Part shown: positions 8,922-17,692 of the stretch, in pieces
Numbering within the stretch: the first letter of the stretch is position 1
Layout: every line of letters starts with the position of its first letter
Assembly: GCF_003123745.1 (NCBI RefSeq)
Contig: NZ_QETB01000001.1
Location: forward strand, 124,001 to 188,000
DNA: 64,000 nt
Source of the DNA: Ancrocorticia populi
GTDB lineage: Bacteria > Actinomycetota > Actinomycetes > Actinomycetales > Actinomycetaceae
Reading direction: 5' to 3'
The notes under the pieces: generated by a model
The model's database searches: none
Told to the model about the DNA's origin: nothing
The model's input: the letters and a program-made list of their open reading frames with translations, nothing else
Position numbers and translations under genes: made by a program

Positions 8922-9920
8922 ATGGCTTCGCGGCCAACTCAGGCGGATGTGGCGGTTATTGCCGGCGTTTCACGGCAGACTGTTTCCCTCGTAGTTCGTG
9001 ATGATCCGCGCGTTTCTGATCAGAAGCGAGACGCTGTCCATGCCGCAATGCAGGAGCTGGGCTACCACACGAATCTTGCAGCACGTGCACTGGCGAGTAA
9101 CCGGACTCGGTTTATCGGGATCGTTCTCTCGGTCATGGACAACCCGTTTCATTCTCACCTCGTGGAACTGATCCGCCAACACTGCGAGACCGCTAATTTA
9201 ATCCCCTTCATCGCTCCCGTGGGAGAGAACACCGCGGAGGAATCGATTGCCATAACCCGATTCAGCGAACTCAATGTGGACGGTCTCATCCTCATCTCGC
9301 CACTTCTTGAAGAGGACCAGATTCAAGGGATTGCTTCTCGAACACCAACGGTTTTGGTCACGCGCAACGTTGGTCCAGAGAATGCGGATTTGGTGCATAC
9401 CGATGATGTGGCTGGCGGCAGGATGGCTACCGAGCATCTTCTTGACGCGGGATACGAACGGGTGATCTTCCTTGGGTACGATCGCCCCGTTCCGGGGGAT
9501 TCGTCCGTTCTGCGTTGGCGCGGCTATGAGCAGGTGATGGGCGAAGTTGCCCAAGCACCGCACAGCTACCTCAGGCCGAAAGAAGCCGTTACCGCTACCG
9601 CCCGCTCAATCTTGGAGCAGTTCGGTGCCGGAACTGGAATTGTCTGCCACAATGACATGATCGCCATCGAGGTGATCGGAGTTCTTGGTGAGTTTGGTCT
9701 AGCGCTTGGTAAGGATATTGGAATCGTCGGTTTTGACAACACCAGAATTGGGGCGCTGCCGGCGATCTCTCTGACGTCGATTGATCAGCAAACCGAAGAG
9801 ATCGCCCGGAAGGCGATGAACTTTCTGACAGAACGAGTCGAGGGACAGCGGAGTGACCGCAAGAATCTCTCACTGCCATCAACGTTGATCCCCCGAGGGT
9901 CTACTCAGAGAACCCGCTAA
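8922..9920 (+). CDS. LacI-family transcriptional regulator
   Basis: This 332-residue regulator has an N-terminal helix-turn-helix (QADVAVIAGVSRQTVSLVV, residues 7-25) and hinge region NLAARALAS, then a periplasmic-binding-protein-like effector domain (GIVLSVMDNPFHSHLV through VGFDNTRIGALPAISLTSID). The ATG at 8922 follows TAGGGGGACTC, a good ribosome site, and gives a normal family start; earlier in-frame starts lack this. It converges with the minus-strand operon at 9917, the two stops overlapping by four bases. It presumably senses an inositol-related ligand and controls neighbouring modules. Confidence 0.9.
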   Translation: MASRPTQADVAVIAGVSRQTVSLVVRDDPRVSDQKRDAVHAAMQELGYHTNLAARALASNRTRFIGIVLSVMDNPFHSHLVELIRQHCETANLIPFIAPVGENTAEESIAITRFSELNVDGLILISPLLEEDQIQGIASRTPTVLVTRNVGPENADLVHTDDVAGGRMATEHLLDAGYERVIFLGYDRPVPGDSSVLRWRGYEQVMGEVAQAPHSYLRPKEAVTATARSILEQFGAGTGIVCHNDMIAIEVIGVLGEFGLALGKDIGIVGFDNTRIGALPAISLTSIDQQTEEIARKAMNFLTERVEGQRSDRKNLSLPSTLIPRGSTQRTR

Positions 9921-10882
9921 ATATCCTGAGGCTTCCAGCTTGCCGGTTTGACGGGGAGCACGCCGCGCAACAGGTTGACGGTTTGCTCGAGTCCCTCAAC
10001 TGAATCGAGGACAACGTCCTCATGTTCGATCGCGAGGGTACCGTCGTAGCCGGCTGAACGCAGCTCGCACAAGAACTGGCCCCAGAACTGTTGGCCACCT
10101 GGGTATCCGAGACCGAGGGTGACGTAGTTCCATGGCCTCTCCCCGTGTTGCTCGGGAGGTTGGGTTCCGAGGATTCCGTTTGCAGCAACAACGTGGTGCT
10201 GGAAGCGTGAATCCTTGGCGTGGACGTTATAGATCGCGCCATTGAGAGCGCGGGCGACTGCCAGCGGATCGGCACCCATCCACATCGGATGCGATGGATC
10301 GAGGTTTGCGCCCACATTCTCACCCACCGCGGATCGCAGCCGTAGCAATGTGTCCGCGTTGTAGACGAGTTGGGAACCGTGCATCTCAATAGCGAAGCGA
10401 ACACCGCGTTCCTGACCAAAAGCTGCCAGCTCACGCCAATACGGAATCGCCACGTCGTTCCACTGGTAATCGAGTATCGTCTGGGTCTCGGGCGGCCACG
10501 AGGTGGTCACCCAGTTGGGGGTTGTGTCCCCGGCTGCACCGCCGGGCAATCCAGACATGAGCACAACGGTGGGGACGCCGAGCAAAGAAGCGAGTTCTAC
10601 GGCATTGCGAACAACGCGATCGATTTCCGGTCCGATCACTGGATGGAGCTGGTTACCGTTGGCGTTTAGAGCAGAGATGCGGAGTCCACGAGATTCGATT
10701 GCGCCCACGAAGCGTTGGCGCGCCGCTGAATCGGCAAGGAGCTCGCGAGCATTGATGTGAGGGGCCGAAGACCACCCGCCGGTGGGGAACTCAAGATCTG
10801 TGATACGTAGGGTCGCGGCTTGGTCAAGCATTTCCTCGAAGGGGAGATGCGCGAGGGAGTCTGTCACCATTCCGATGCGCAT
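9917..10882 (-). CDS. Sugar phosphate isomerase/epimerase TIM barrel, partner of 10882 dehydrogenase
   Basis: This 321-residue TIM barrel carries the metal-site pattern IEMHGSQ, NLDPSHPMW, NVHAKDS and AIEHEDVVL. The DPSH and IEHED motifs and the long GTQPPEQHGERPWNYV insertion make it a homolog of the 15343 protein rather than of IolE or IolI. Its ATG overlaps the TAA of the upstream dehydrogenase by one base (TAATG), so the two are translationally coupled. Proteins of this architecture paired with a Gfo/Idh/MocA oxidoreductase often act on keto-sugars or keto-inositols; the substrate is unknown. Confidence 0.85.
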   Translation of the reverse strand: MRIGMVTDSLAHLPFEEMLDQAATLRITDLEFPTGGWSSAPHINARELLADSAARQRFVGAIESRGLRISALNANGNQLHPVIGPEIDRVVRNAVELASLLGVPTVVLMSGLPGGAAGDTTPNWVTTSWPPETQTILDYQWNDVAIPYWRELAAFGQERGVRFAIEMHGSQLVYNADTLLRLRSAVGENVGANLDPSHPMWMGADPLAVARALNGAIYNVHAKDSRFQHHVVAANGILGTQPPEQHGERPWNYVTLGLGYPGGQQFWGQFLCELRSAGYDGTLAIEHEDVVLDSVEGLEQTVNLLRGVLPVKPASWKPQDI

Positions 10883-11913
10883 TAGCCCAATACCTCCTCA
10901 ATGGCTGGGACGGCTACTTGGACACCGCCGCGTTCCATGGATTCAACAAGCGCGTTGGCAACGTTTGTTGCCCGCAGCGCGTCTGTTGCGGTAGCTGCGC
11001 CTTCTGGGATCTGCTTGGCGGAGGCCGCCTGAACCCAAGCATTGAGTTCTGCACGGTAGGCGGCAGCAAACCGCGGCCGCCAGTCCGCGGGATACGCCGA
11101 TGATGCTGTGAGATTCTTACTGACAAGTACGGGGTTTTCCTCAACCAATGTTGGGACCCGTGGGAGTTCTACGTTGGCTGTCTCGCACACAAGCTCGCAG
11201 CGGACATCGTAGCCGTATTGCGCCTGGACCTGAACTTCGACTGTATGGAGCACGCCAGCTGCATCTGTCATGAGGTAGAACTGGGGGTCGAGGCGCTTGG
11301 TGATGAGAGAAGATCCTTTACCGCTTGTCCACTGAACGTGGGCGATCGGACTACCTGCCAGCCAAGGAATCGTGTCGATCTCGTGGATGCCAGAATTCGT
11401 GATGGTGTCTGATGAGGTGCCATCTGGATGGGCATCGACATTGCGGTGGACTGAGTGAGACATGAGTAGTGCTCCGTCCATCCCGGTCACTAGACGCTGC
11501 TTGAGAGCGAGGTAGCCAGGATCGAAACGTCGCATGAAACCAACGGTCACGAGGGATTCGCCTAGCTCGCGCTCGCGGTGTACAACCCCTGCTGCCTCGT
11601 CAGCGGTAGGGGCTAGAGGCTTCTCGCATAGGACGGGAAGGCCGCGCTCCATTGCTCTGATGGTGAGCCCGGCGTGGAAACGATCAGGTGCGGCGATGAT
11701 CACGGCGTCCACCTCACCAGAGTCGATGAGCTCTTCGCCACTGCTAAAAACGTGCTCCGCTCCAGCTTGAGCCGCGAGGCTGCTGGCCGCTGCGGTGTTC
11801 ACGTCGGCTACGGCCACGAGCCGTCCTCCAGCAATTCCAGAAGCGAAGTTTCGTGCATGGTCCTGTCCCATGACGCCGGTACCGATGATTCCAACTCTAA
11901 GTGTTTCAGCCAT
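10882..11913 (-). CDS. Gfo/Idh/MocA oxidoreductase with Asp-to-Asn change
   Basis: This 343-residue NAD(P)-dependent dehydrogenase has the Rossmann start VGIIGTGVMGQDHA, K98 in CEKPLAP and H177 in GIHEID. The residue four before that His, an aspartate (D169/D170/D191) in the other four paralogs here, is N173 (codon AAT in TNSGIH). The rest of the fold looks intact (MRRFDPGY as in IolG). It leads a two-gene operon with the TIM barrel at 9917, and AAGGAGGAACA precedes the ATG. It faces iolT across a 372-nt divergent promoter region. Either the substrate differs or the proton relay works without Asp. Confidence 0.85.
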   Translation of the reverse strand: MAETLRVGIIGTGVMGQDHARNFASGIAGGRLVAVADVNTAAASSLAAQAGAEHVFSSGEELIDSGEVDAVIIAAPDRFHAGLTIRAMERGLPVLCEKPLAPTADEAAGVVHRERELGESLVTVGFMRRFDPGYLALKQRLVTGMDGALLMSHSVHRNVDAHPDGTSSDTITNSGIHEIDTIPWLAGSPIAHVQWTSGKGSSLITKRLDPQFYLMTDAAGVLHTVEVQVQAQYGYDVRCELVCETANVELPRVPTLVEENPVLVSKNLTASSAYPADWRPRFAAAYRAELNAWVQAASAKQIPEGAATATDALRATNVANALVESMERGGVQVAVPAIEEVLG

Positions 11914-12285
11914 TGTTCCTCCTTGAATGACGGCAAATGTTTGATAAATGTAGCGTATCGCTCAAAGATTGAGATGACAAGGAAGTATTCCTAACTGCAT
12001 GTGCTCTTGAGGTGGTTTGGTTTCTCTTCCATCAAGTTTTGTGAAAATCCTAGGCTGTTGAGGATGTGATACACACTGAGGATGAAATAGGATTACGGAA
12101 GAGCATGACAGTAGGTACCGATGTGTTGGCGTCGCGAGTCACTTAAAAACTGCTTCAAACTTTGTCTGGACAAACAACCGTTAGCGATGTACCCTCGGTT
12201 TAGAGCGTTCCAATCGCTATAAGCGCTCAACTCAATGATGAGTGCCCCGCCAACAGGAGGCGGGCTCGGATGGAGGTTAATCCAC
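11914..12285. promoter_or_regulatory. Divergent promoter region before iolT and the 10882 operon
   Basis: This 372-nt gene-free stretch holds several dyads. TTTGTCTGGACAAA (12160-12173) is a perfect inverted repeat. AGCGTATCGCT (11952-11962) lies close to the minus-strand start. AGCG and CGCT half-sites recur at 12204-12218, next to a possible -10 TATAAG (12218-12223). Which regulator binds which site cannot be told from sequence alone. Confidence 0.4.
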
Positions 12286-13872
12286 ATGACAGCTACACCT
12301 GAAGGGGCGATTCGGCGCGATCCGACGTCCGCAGAGATTGAGGAGTTGGTGGCGGATACGCCCCCCTCGGGGAAGAAGCGTTCCCTCGGCTTTCTGGCAA
12401 TCGTTGCCTGCCTTGGCTCACTTCTCTTTGGTTACGACACTGGCGTTATCGCTGGCGCGTTGCCGTTCATGCACATGCCGACTGATGCAGGTGGACTGCA
12501 ATTGACGTCATTCGAGGAGGGCCTCATTGGAGGCCTCCTCGCAATCGGCGCGGCACTCGGGGCAATTGTTGGTGGCCGGATGTCGGACCGTTGGGGACGC
12601 CGCCACAACATCACGATGCTCGCTATCGTGTTCATCATCGGCACAGTTGGGTGCACTATTGCCCCGAATATCTGGGTTCTCTACCCCTTCCGCATAGTCC
12701 TCGGATTTGCTGTTGGCGGTGCCTCCGCAACGGTTCCGGTGTTCCTTGCCGAGAGCGCGCCCAAGCGACTACGTGGTCCGCTAGTGGCAATTGATCAGTT
12801 CATGATCGTGTTTGGTCAGCTCGTTGCCTACACGATGAATGCATGGATTTCTTCCCATAACGGTGGGCCGCAGGTAGAAACCACTGACGGCCACATGTCT
12901 TGGGACGAAGCAATCCCTATTCTCGAGCAGCTCACCATCACCGGAGGAAACGGTGACGCATGGCGCCTCATGCTTGTTCTGGCAACGATCCCGGCTGTTG
13001 CCCTGTGGATCGGTATCCGCATGCTTCCCGAGTCCTCGCGCTGGTATGCAGCGAACTTCCGGTACCCGGAAGCGATCGGAGCTCTCAAGCGTTTGCGCGA
13101 TGAAGAGAAGGACGGTCCCGTTGCCATCGAAATTGAACAGATGGTGGAGGTCAATCGTCAGGAGGAAGAGGCGGAAAAGTGGACTCTTCGTCAGGCATGG
13201 AACACCAAGTGGACTAAGAAGATCCTGCTCATCGGCATTACACTGGGCTGTTTTGATCAGCTCACGGGTATTAACACGGCTATGTACTACTTGCCGAAGG
13301 TTCTCCATGCGGTGGGCTTTAGCTCGGCGGATTCCATCACCCTGAACGTTTATACGGGCATCGCTTCGTGTATTGGTGCTGGTACGGGCCTATGGGCGGT
13401 TGCAAGGTTCCTGCGCCGCCACGTGGGAATGTATCAAGAAGCTGGCATTACCATCGCACTGTCCTCACTAGCACTAGTGTTTGCCTTTGGTGTTGCACCG
13501 TACGAGCTGGAAGATGGCACCTTCTCTGCGAATATGCCAGCGATGGTTCCGTGGCTGGTTCTGGTGCTAGTTGCCCTCTTTGTGTTCATCAAGCAGTCGG
13601 GCACGGTGGTGTGGATCTACATGGGTGAGCTCTTCCCCGCCAAGATTCGTGGTATTGGAAATGGGCTTGCCGTTGGATGTCTCTGGATCATGAACGCTAT
13701 CGTGACCGCAGTGTTCCCGCCGATGATCGAGAACCTCGGCGGTGCGATAACCTACGGAATCTTTGCGGCGATTAACCTAGTGGCATTCCTCTTCTACTGG
13801 AAGGTTGTGCCCGAGACGAAGATCTACACGCTCGAGGAGATCGAGGAGCGCCTCGAAAAGGAGTACTCCTGA
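12286..13872 (+). CDS. iolT: Myo-inositol/sugar:proton symporter IolT (MFS sugar porter)
   Basis: This 528-residue, 12-helix major facilitator brings inositol in with protons. Sugar-porter signatures are GYDTGVIAGALPF in helix 1, GRMSDRWGRR in loop 2-3, PESSRW at the end of the sixth helix, QLTGINTAMYY in helix 7 and PETKIYTLEEIEERL after helix 12. The ATG at 12286 follows GGAGG (12272-12276); codons further upstream in frame overlie the promoter. It is a single-gene unit ending in a bidirectional terminator. Its C-terminal motif is the template for recognising the transporter remnant at 19005. Confidence 0.92.
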   Translation: MTATPEGAIRRDPTSAEIEELVADTPPSGKKRSLGFLAIVACLGSLLFGYDTGVIAGALPFMHMPTDAGGLQLTSFEEGLIGGLLAIGAALGAIVGGRMSDRWGRRHNITMLAIVFIIGTVGCTIAPNIWVLYPFRIVLGFAVGGASATVPVFLAESAPKRLRGPLVAIDQFMIVFGQLVAYTMNAWISSHNGGPQVETTDGHMSWDEAIPILEQLTITGGNGDAWRLMLVLATIPAVALWIGIRMLPESSRWYAANFRYPEAIGALKRLRDEEKDGPVAIEIEQMVEVNRQEEEAEKWTLRQAWNTKWTKKILLIGITLGCFDQLTGINTAMYYLPKVLHAVGFSSADSITLNVYTGIASCIGAGTGLWAVARFLRRHVGMYQEAGITIALSSLALVFAFGVAPYELEDGTFSANMPAMVPWLVLVLVALFVFIKQSGTVVWIYMGELFPAKIRGIGNGLAVGCLWIMNAIVTAVFPPMIENLGGAITYGIFAAINLVAFLFYWKVVPETKIYTLEEIEERLEKEYS

Positions 13873-13994
13873 CTTGGGATCCATCCCAAACAAGTGGGAT
13901 GAGTACACTGTGAGAAATTTGGGAGATCGTGGCTGACTCCTAAATGAGGATCATTCCTTCATTTCCATTGGGTTTAGATCTGACGGGTGGTCCG

Positions 13995-14024
13995 GTGGGC
14001 GCAGTTCTTCGGAACTGCGCCCAC
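13995..14024. terminator. Bidirectional terminator with TTCG tetraloop
   Basis: A perfect 13-bp stem, GTGGGCGCAGTTC with GAACTGCGCCCAC, closes on a TTCG tetraloop between convergent iolT and lacI genes. A weaker hairpin CATCCCA/TGGGATG lies at 13882-13901. Confidence 0.8.
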
Positions 14025-14042
14025 TTCCTATTCCCGTGACGA

Positions 14043-15029
14043 TTAGGACGTAGTTCGAACAGTCAAGGTTGGCTGAACGATGGAGTTGATCGCCACGGCA
14101 TTGTCATCATTCTGTCTGCGGTTGACGTGGTTGAGTGCTGTCTGGATCAGCTCATGTGCGTCTTGGTGGATTGACGTCAAGGACCATTCTGGCCTTTGAG
14201 CAACATGGGTATCGTCGTAGCTGATAACCGCCACGTCCTTGCCCGCTGTGAGATTCAGCCGGTGTAACGCAGGGATCACATCCATGGCGAGCCTGTCATT
14301 GTGCACAACAATTGCTAACGAGTGTTCCTCATTCTGGGGGACGAAGCGGGCGATGAGCGGAGAGAGCGGTTGGTCCGCCTGAATGAGGGCAGAGTCCAGA
14401 GGAGTCTGCCCCAGTGCCACTTCAAGAGCTTTGAGCCGGTTATCTACCCACACGTTTCCGTCGTCAATCTCAGATGAGAGGTGGAGGATGCGCTTCCAAC
14501 CACGTTCGCGGATATGCGCAGCGATAAGTTGAGCTGCTGCATTTTCATCCATATGGACGGTGTCCACTGCTCCGCCGATAGCTCCAGCGCCGATTACAAC
14601 GGTTGGAAGGGAACGCCCCTGCTTGATGAGTTCTTCTGGAGGTTCCACCGGCGATACGACGATGACGCCGGCAACATCGAGCTCTTGAAGCTTGCGCAAC
14701 ACCTGGGCCTCGTGATCGGAGCGATTCAGCGACGTCACGATGAGGGGAAGGAGATCCAACTCCGTGGAGCTCTGCTGCAGCTCCGCTACGAGCGTCTCAT
14801 AGAACGGGTTCCTGAGATCCGGTAGCACGAAGCCAAGCGTGGAGTGGAACTTGCCGGCTAGGGCTGCTGCGCCGATGTTCCGTACATATCCAAGTTCGTC
14901 GGCAATTGTGACGATACGGGCACGGGACTCCTCGCTAACGCCAGACGATCCTGACAGGGCGAGGGACACCAGACCGCGCGATACTCCCGCTGCGCGAGCA
15001 ATATCGGATTGGGTGGGCCTTTGTTTCAA
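14043..15029 (-). CDS. LacI-family transcriptional regulator
   Basis: This regulator of about 328 residues has the helix-turn-helix QSDIARAAGVSRGLVSLALSG at its N-terminus and a PBP1-like ligand domain (STLGFVLPDLRNPFYETLVAEL through VISYDDTHVAQRPEWSLTSIHQD). The start chosen is the TTG at 15029, preceded by AGAGGA and giving a family-standard N-terminus (LKQRPTQSDIA); the frame is open to a TTG at 15158 but without a ribosome site. It is divergent from the 15343 TIM-barrel operon, whose promoter holds the CTAACGCGCGTTAG operator, so it is the likeliest repressor of that unit. Confidence 0.88.
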   Translation of the reverse strand: MKQRPTQSDIARAAGVSRGLVSLALSGSSGVSEESRARIVTIADELGYVRNIGAAALAGKFHSTLGFVLPDLRNPFYETLVAELQQSSTELDLLPLIVTSLNRSDHEAQVLRKLQELDVAGVIVVSPVEPPEELIKQGRSLPTVVIGAGAIGGAVDTVHMDENAAAQLIAAHIRERGWKRILHLSSEIDDGNVWVDNRLKALEVALGQTPLDSALIQADQPLSPLIARFVPQNEEHSLAIVVHNDRLAMDVIPALHRLNLTAGKDVAVISYDDTHVAQRPEWSLTSIHQDAHELIQTALNHVNRRQNDDNAVAINSIVQPTLTVRTTS

Positions 15030-15175
15030 TGGGATCCTCTGAGTGTCTGGGGGTGCGGTGCCTTGTTGTGGTGAGTCTTTTGGCGAGAGCTTACCAATAA
15101 TTCGCCGGTATAGGGCCAAAGGCCCGGGTGGTGGATGTCCGTGCCTTGAGATTCGCAAATACCCGCTATTCTCTA

Positions 15176-15229
15176 TTGACCTTACAAATATACCAATGTA
15201 CTCTAAATATAGTAGCTAACGCGCGTTAG
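15176..15229 (+). promoter_or_regulatory. Promoter and LacI-type operator CTAACGCGCGTTAG (site 2)
   Basis: The 313-nt divergent gap 15030-15342 contains TTGACC (15176-15181) and, 17 nt on, TACTCT (15199-15204) as a possible promoter. A perfect 14-bp palindrome, CTAACGCGCGTTAG (15216-15229), lies just downstream. The placement fits repression by a LacI protein. Confidence 0.6.
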
Positions 15230-15342
15230 GTATTGAGATCGGAACCAATGGAGGCTTGTCTGGCTTGTTCTCGTGACAACCGATCTCACACCGTTGAGTC
15301 AGAAGGCCCAACGGAATCAATCGAAGAACATAGGAGTTCCTT

Positions 15343-16344
15343 ATGTCGCTTAAGTACGGCGCATACACCGCTTGTCTTCACGATCGGTCGCTTGGCGATG
15401 CCCTTGACGTCCTCAAGGATGCCGGCCTCAGCGGTGCCGAAGTCAACGTTGGCGGATTCATCCCTTCTCCGCACTGCCCTGCCGAGGTTCTGCTTGGCTC
15501 CCAGGCTGCCCGCGACGAATACCTCGGAGTGTTCGAGGAGCATGGCGTTGAACTGACCGGCCTCAACACGTCCGGTAATCCCCTTTCCCCACTGCCTGAG
15601 GAAGGTATCATCCAGGCACATGAGCTCAAGCGTGGCATTCGTACCGCCGGAGCCCTCGGTATCAAGGAAATCGTCGCGATGTCCGGCACCCCGGGCACTG
15701 ATGCAACAGCGAAGTACCCGACCTGGATCGTCAACCCTTGGAACGGCATTGATCTAGATATTCTGGACTACCAGTGGTCCGTTGCAGTGCCATTCTGGAA
15801 GGAAATCGATGCACTTGCTCGTGACAATGGCGTGGATGTGTGCCTAGAGCTACACCCCCGTAACCTCATCTTCAACGTCCCGGCCTTTGAGCGCCTTATC
15901 AATGAAACTGGTGCAACCAATATCAAGGTCAACATGGATCCCTCCCACTTGTTCTGGCAGCAGGCTGAGCCGATCGAGGCCATCAAGCGCCTCGGCTCCC
16001 ACGTTGGTCACGTTCATGCCAAGGATACGAAGGTTTTCCCAGGGGTCGCTTACCGTGGCGTGCTGGATACAGATTACGGCCACCTGCCGCCCGAGGCGGC
16101 TGGCTCGGCTCCGTGCGCGGTTGGTCATGACTGCTCCGTGTGGCCCGAGGCTCCGGCGTGGCGCTTCGTTGCCTTCGGCCTCGGCCATGATGAGCAGTAC
16201 TGGGCCGACTTCCTCAAGGCGCTCTCCGATGTAAATCCCAACATGGTCGTGAACATCGAGCACGAGGATGCCGAATACGGCAATGTCGAAGGCCTGAAGA
16301 TCTCAGCCTCCAACTTGTTGAAGGCGGCGGCTCGGCTCGGCTAG
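15343..16344 (+). CDS. Sugar phosphate isomerase/epimerase TIM barrel
   Basis: This 333-residue TIM barrel has metal-site candidates E169 (CLELHP), D199 and H202 (MDPSH), H225 (HVHAKD) and E306 (NIEHED). It is a homolog of the 9917 protein and, like it, is paired with a Gfo/Idh/MocA gene (16481). The family includes keto-sugar isomerases and the large subunit of C-glycoside-cleaving enzymes; no small DUF6379-type subunit gene is seen nearby, so the latter is not claimed. AGGAGTTCCTT precedes the ATG. Confidence 0.85.
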   Translation: MSLKYGAYTACLHDRSLGDALDVLKDAGLSGAEVNVGGFIPSPHCPAEVLLGSQAARDEYLGVFEEHGVELTGLNTSGNPLSPLPEEGIIQAHELKRGIRTAGALGIKEIVAMSGTPGTDATAKYPTWIVNPWNGIDLDILDYQWSVAVPFWKEIDALARDNGVDVCLELHPRNLIFNVPAFERLINETGATNIKVNMDPSHLFWQQAEPIEAIKRLGSHVGHVHAKDTKVFPGVAYRGVLDTDYGHLPPEAAGSAPCAVGHDCSVWPEAPAWRFVAFGLGHDEQYWADFLKALSDVNPNMVVNIEHEDAEYGNVEGLKISASNLLKAAARLG

Positions 16345-16480
16345 GTCAAGTCGGCCACGACGCTGATGTACTGGTAGGGTCCCTGAAGCGCTATGGCGTA
16401 TCGGGGGCCCTACTGTGCGTGGAAATCCATGATCGAGCGACAGCCCCCGGTAGAAGCAACGAATTCAATGGAGAGTTCTC

Positions 16481-17674
16481 ATGTCAAGAGAAGTATTAGG
16501 AATCGGAGTTATCGGCCTCGGATGGATGGGACGCCTCCACACACGGTCGTACAAAGCACTCACGGAGCATTACCCAGAACTGGACGTGCAGATTCGGCTG
16601 GTCAACATCTGCGATCCGATCGAAGCGAATCGAGCCTTCGCCGTCGAATCGCTGGGGTTCGAGCGAGCAGTCGAGGATTACCACGATCTTCTCGCAGATC
16701 CAGAGGTTGACATTGTCTCAATCTGTTCACCGAACTACCTTCATCGGGAGATCGCGCTGGCAACCGCTGAGGCGGGCAAGCCTTTCTGGATTGAGAAGCC
16801 CATGGGAGTGTCCGCTGAGCAGTCAAAGGACATCGCCGTTGCGGCCCAGAATGCGGGAGTTGTAACCTGCGTCGGATTCAATTACCGCCACGTGCCCGCC
16901 ATTGAAAAGGCGCGTGAGTTGGTTCGAGCCGGACGGCTGGGCCGCATCACCAACATGAGGTGCTGGCTTCTGGCCGATTACGCTGCATCTCCTCAAGGTC
17001 CACTTACGTGGCGGTATGATCGCAAGCTTGCTGGCGCCGGAATCGTTGGAGATCTCATGAGTCATGGTGCAGATCTTGTCCAGTACGTCTGTGGCCGGAT
17101 CTCCTCTGTGTCCGCTCTGACGGATACGTTCATCATTGAGCGCCCCGTCCCCACCAAGGCCGGAATCGGCCACAGCGGTTGGGAGGTCTCCGATCAGCGT
17201 GGATCCGTGGGCAACGAGGATTACGTCGCCATGATGGTGCGATTGGACAACGGGGCTGTGGGTACGCTCGAATCCTCGCGCGTCTCTGTCGGGCCAAGAG
17301 CCGAGTATGCCCTAGAGGTGTATGGCACCGCGGGATCGCTTCGCTGGAACTTTGAGCGAATGAATGAGCTTGAGGTGTGTTGCGGATTCGAGAATGAGTT
17401 TCAGGGGTACACGCGCGTGATGGCCGGCCCAGACTTCCCGTCTTTCTCCCTCTTCCAACCCGGCGCCGGTGTGAGCATGGGTTTCGATGATCTGAAGACG
17501 GTTGAAGCGGCACAGTTTATTCAATCGGTCGCGACGGGTAGGCAGTTGGCGCCTTCGGCCGCAGATGGTTGGGCTGCAGCTGAGGTGGACGAGGCGACTG
17601 TTCTATCAGCGACTGATGGCCAGTGGCACGATGTCGCCAGAGTCACTGGGCAAACCACCCACGACACGGTCTGA
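16481..17674 (+). CDS. Gfo/Idh/MocA oxidoreductase
   Basis: This 397-residue NAD(P)-dependent dehydrogenase, longer than the IolG copies, has Rossmann motif GVIGLGWMGRLH, K106 in WIEKPMG, and D191/H195 in GDLMSHGAD. Downstream are VGNEDYVAMMVRLDNGAVGTLE and a C-terminal extension absent from classical IolG. Enzymes of this longer subgroup oxidise various cyclic polyols or sugars. It lies 136 nt after the TIM barrel with GGAGAGTTCTC before the ATG, so it may be co-transcribed from the operator at 15216. It converges with the LacI gene ending at 17693. Confidence 0.88.
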   Translation: MSREVLGIGVIGLGWMGRLHTRSYKALTEHYPELDVQIRLVNICDPIEANRAFAVESLGFERAVEDYHDLLADPEVDIVSICSPNYLHREIALATAEAGKPFWIEKPMGVSAEQSKDIAVAAQNAGVVTCVGFNYRHVPAIEKARELVRAGRLGRITNMRCWLLADYAASPQGPLTWRYDRKLAGAGIVGDLMSHGADLVQYVCGRISSVSALTDTFIIERPVPTKAGIGHSGWEVSDQRGSVGNEDYVAMMVRLDNGAVGTLESSRVSVGPRAEYALEVYGTAGSLRWNFERMNELEVCCGFENEFQGYTRVMAGPDFPSFSLFQPGAGVSMGFDDLKTVEAAQFIQSVATGRQLAPSAADGWAAAEVDEATVLSATDGQWHDVARVTGQTTHDTV

Positions 17675-17692
17675 ACTGCAAGAGTCTTCTCG

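Noticed and set aside
15343-17674. C-glycoside deglycosidase operon
   Set aside because: The TIM barrel and dehydrogenase pair fits in part, but no small beta-subunit gene is present, so the specific assignment is not supported.
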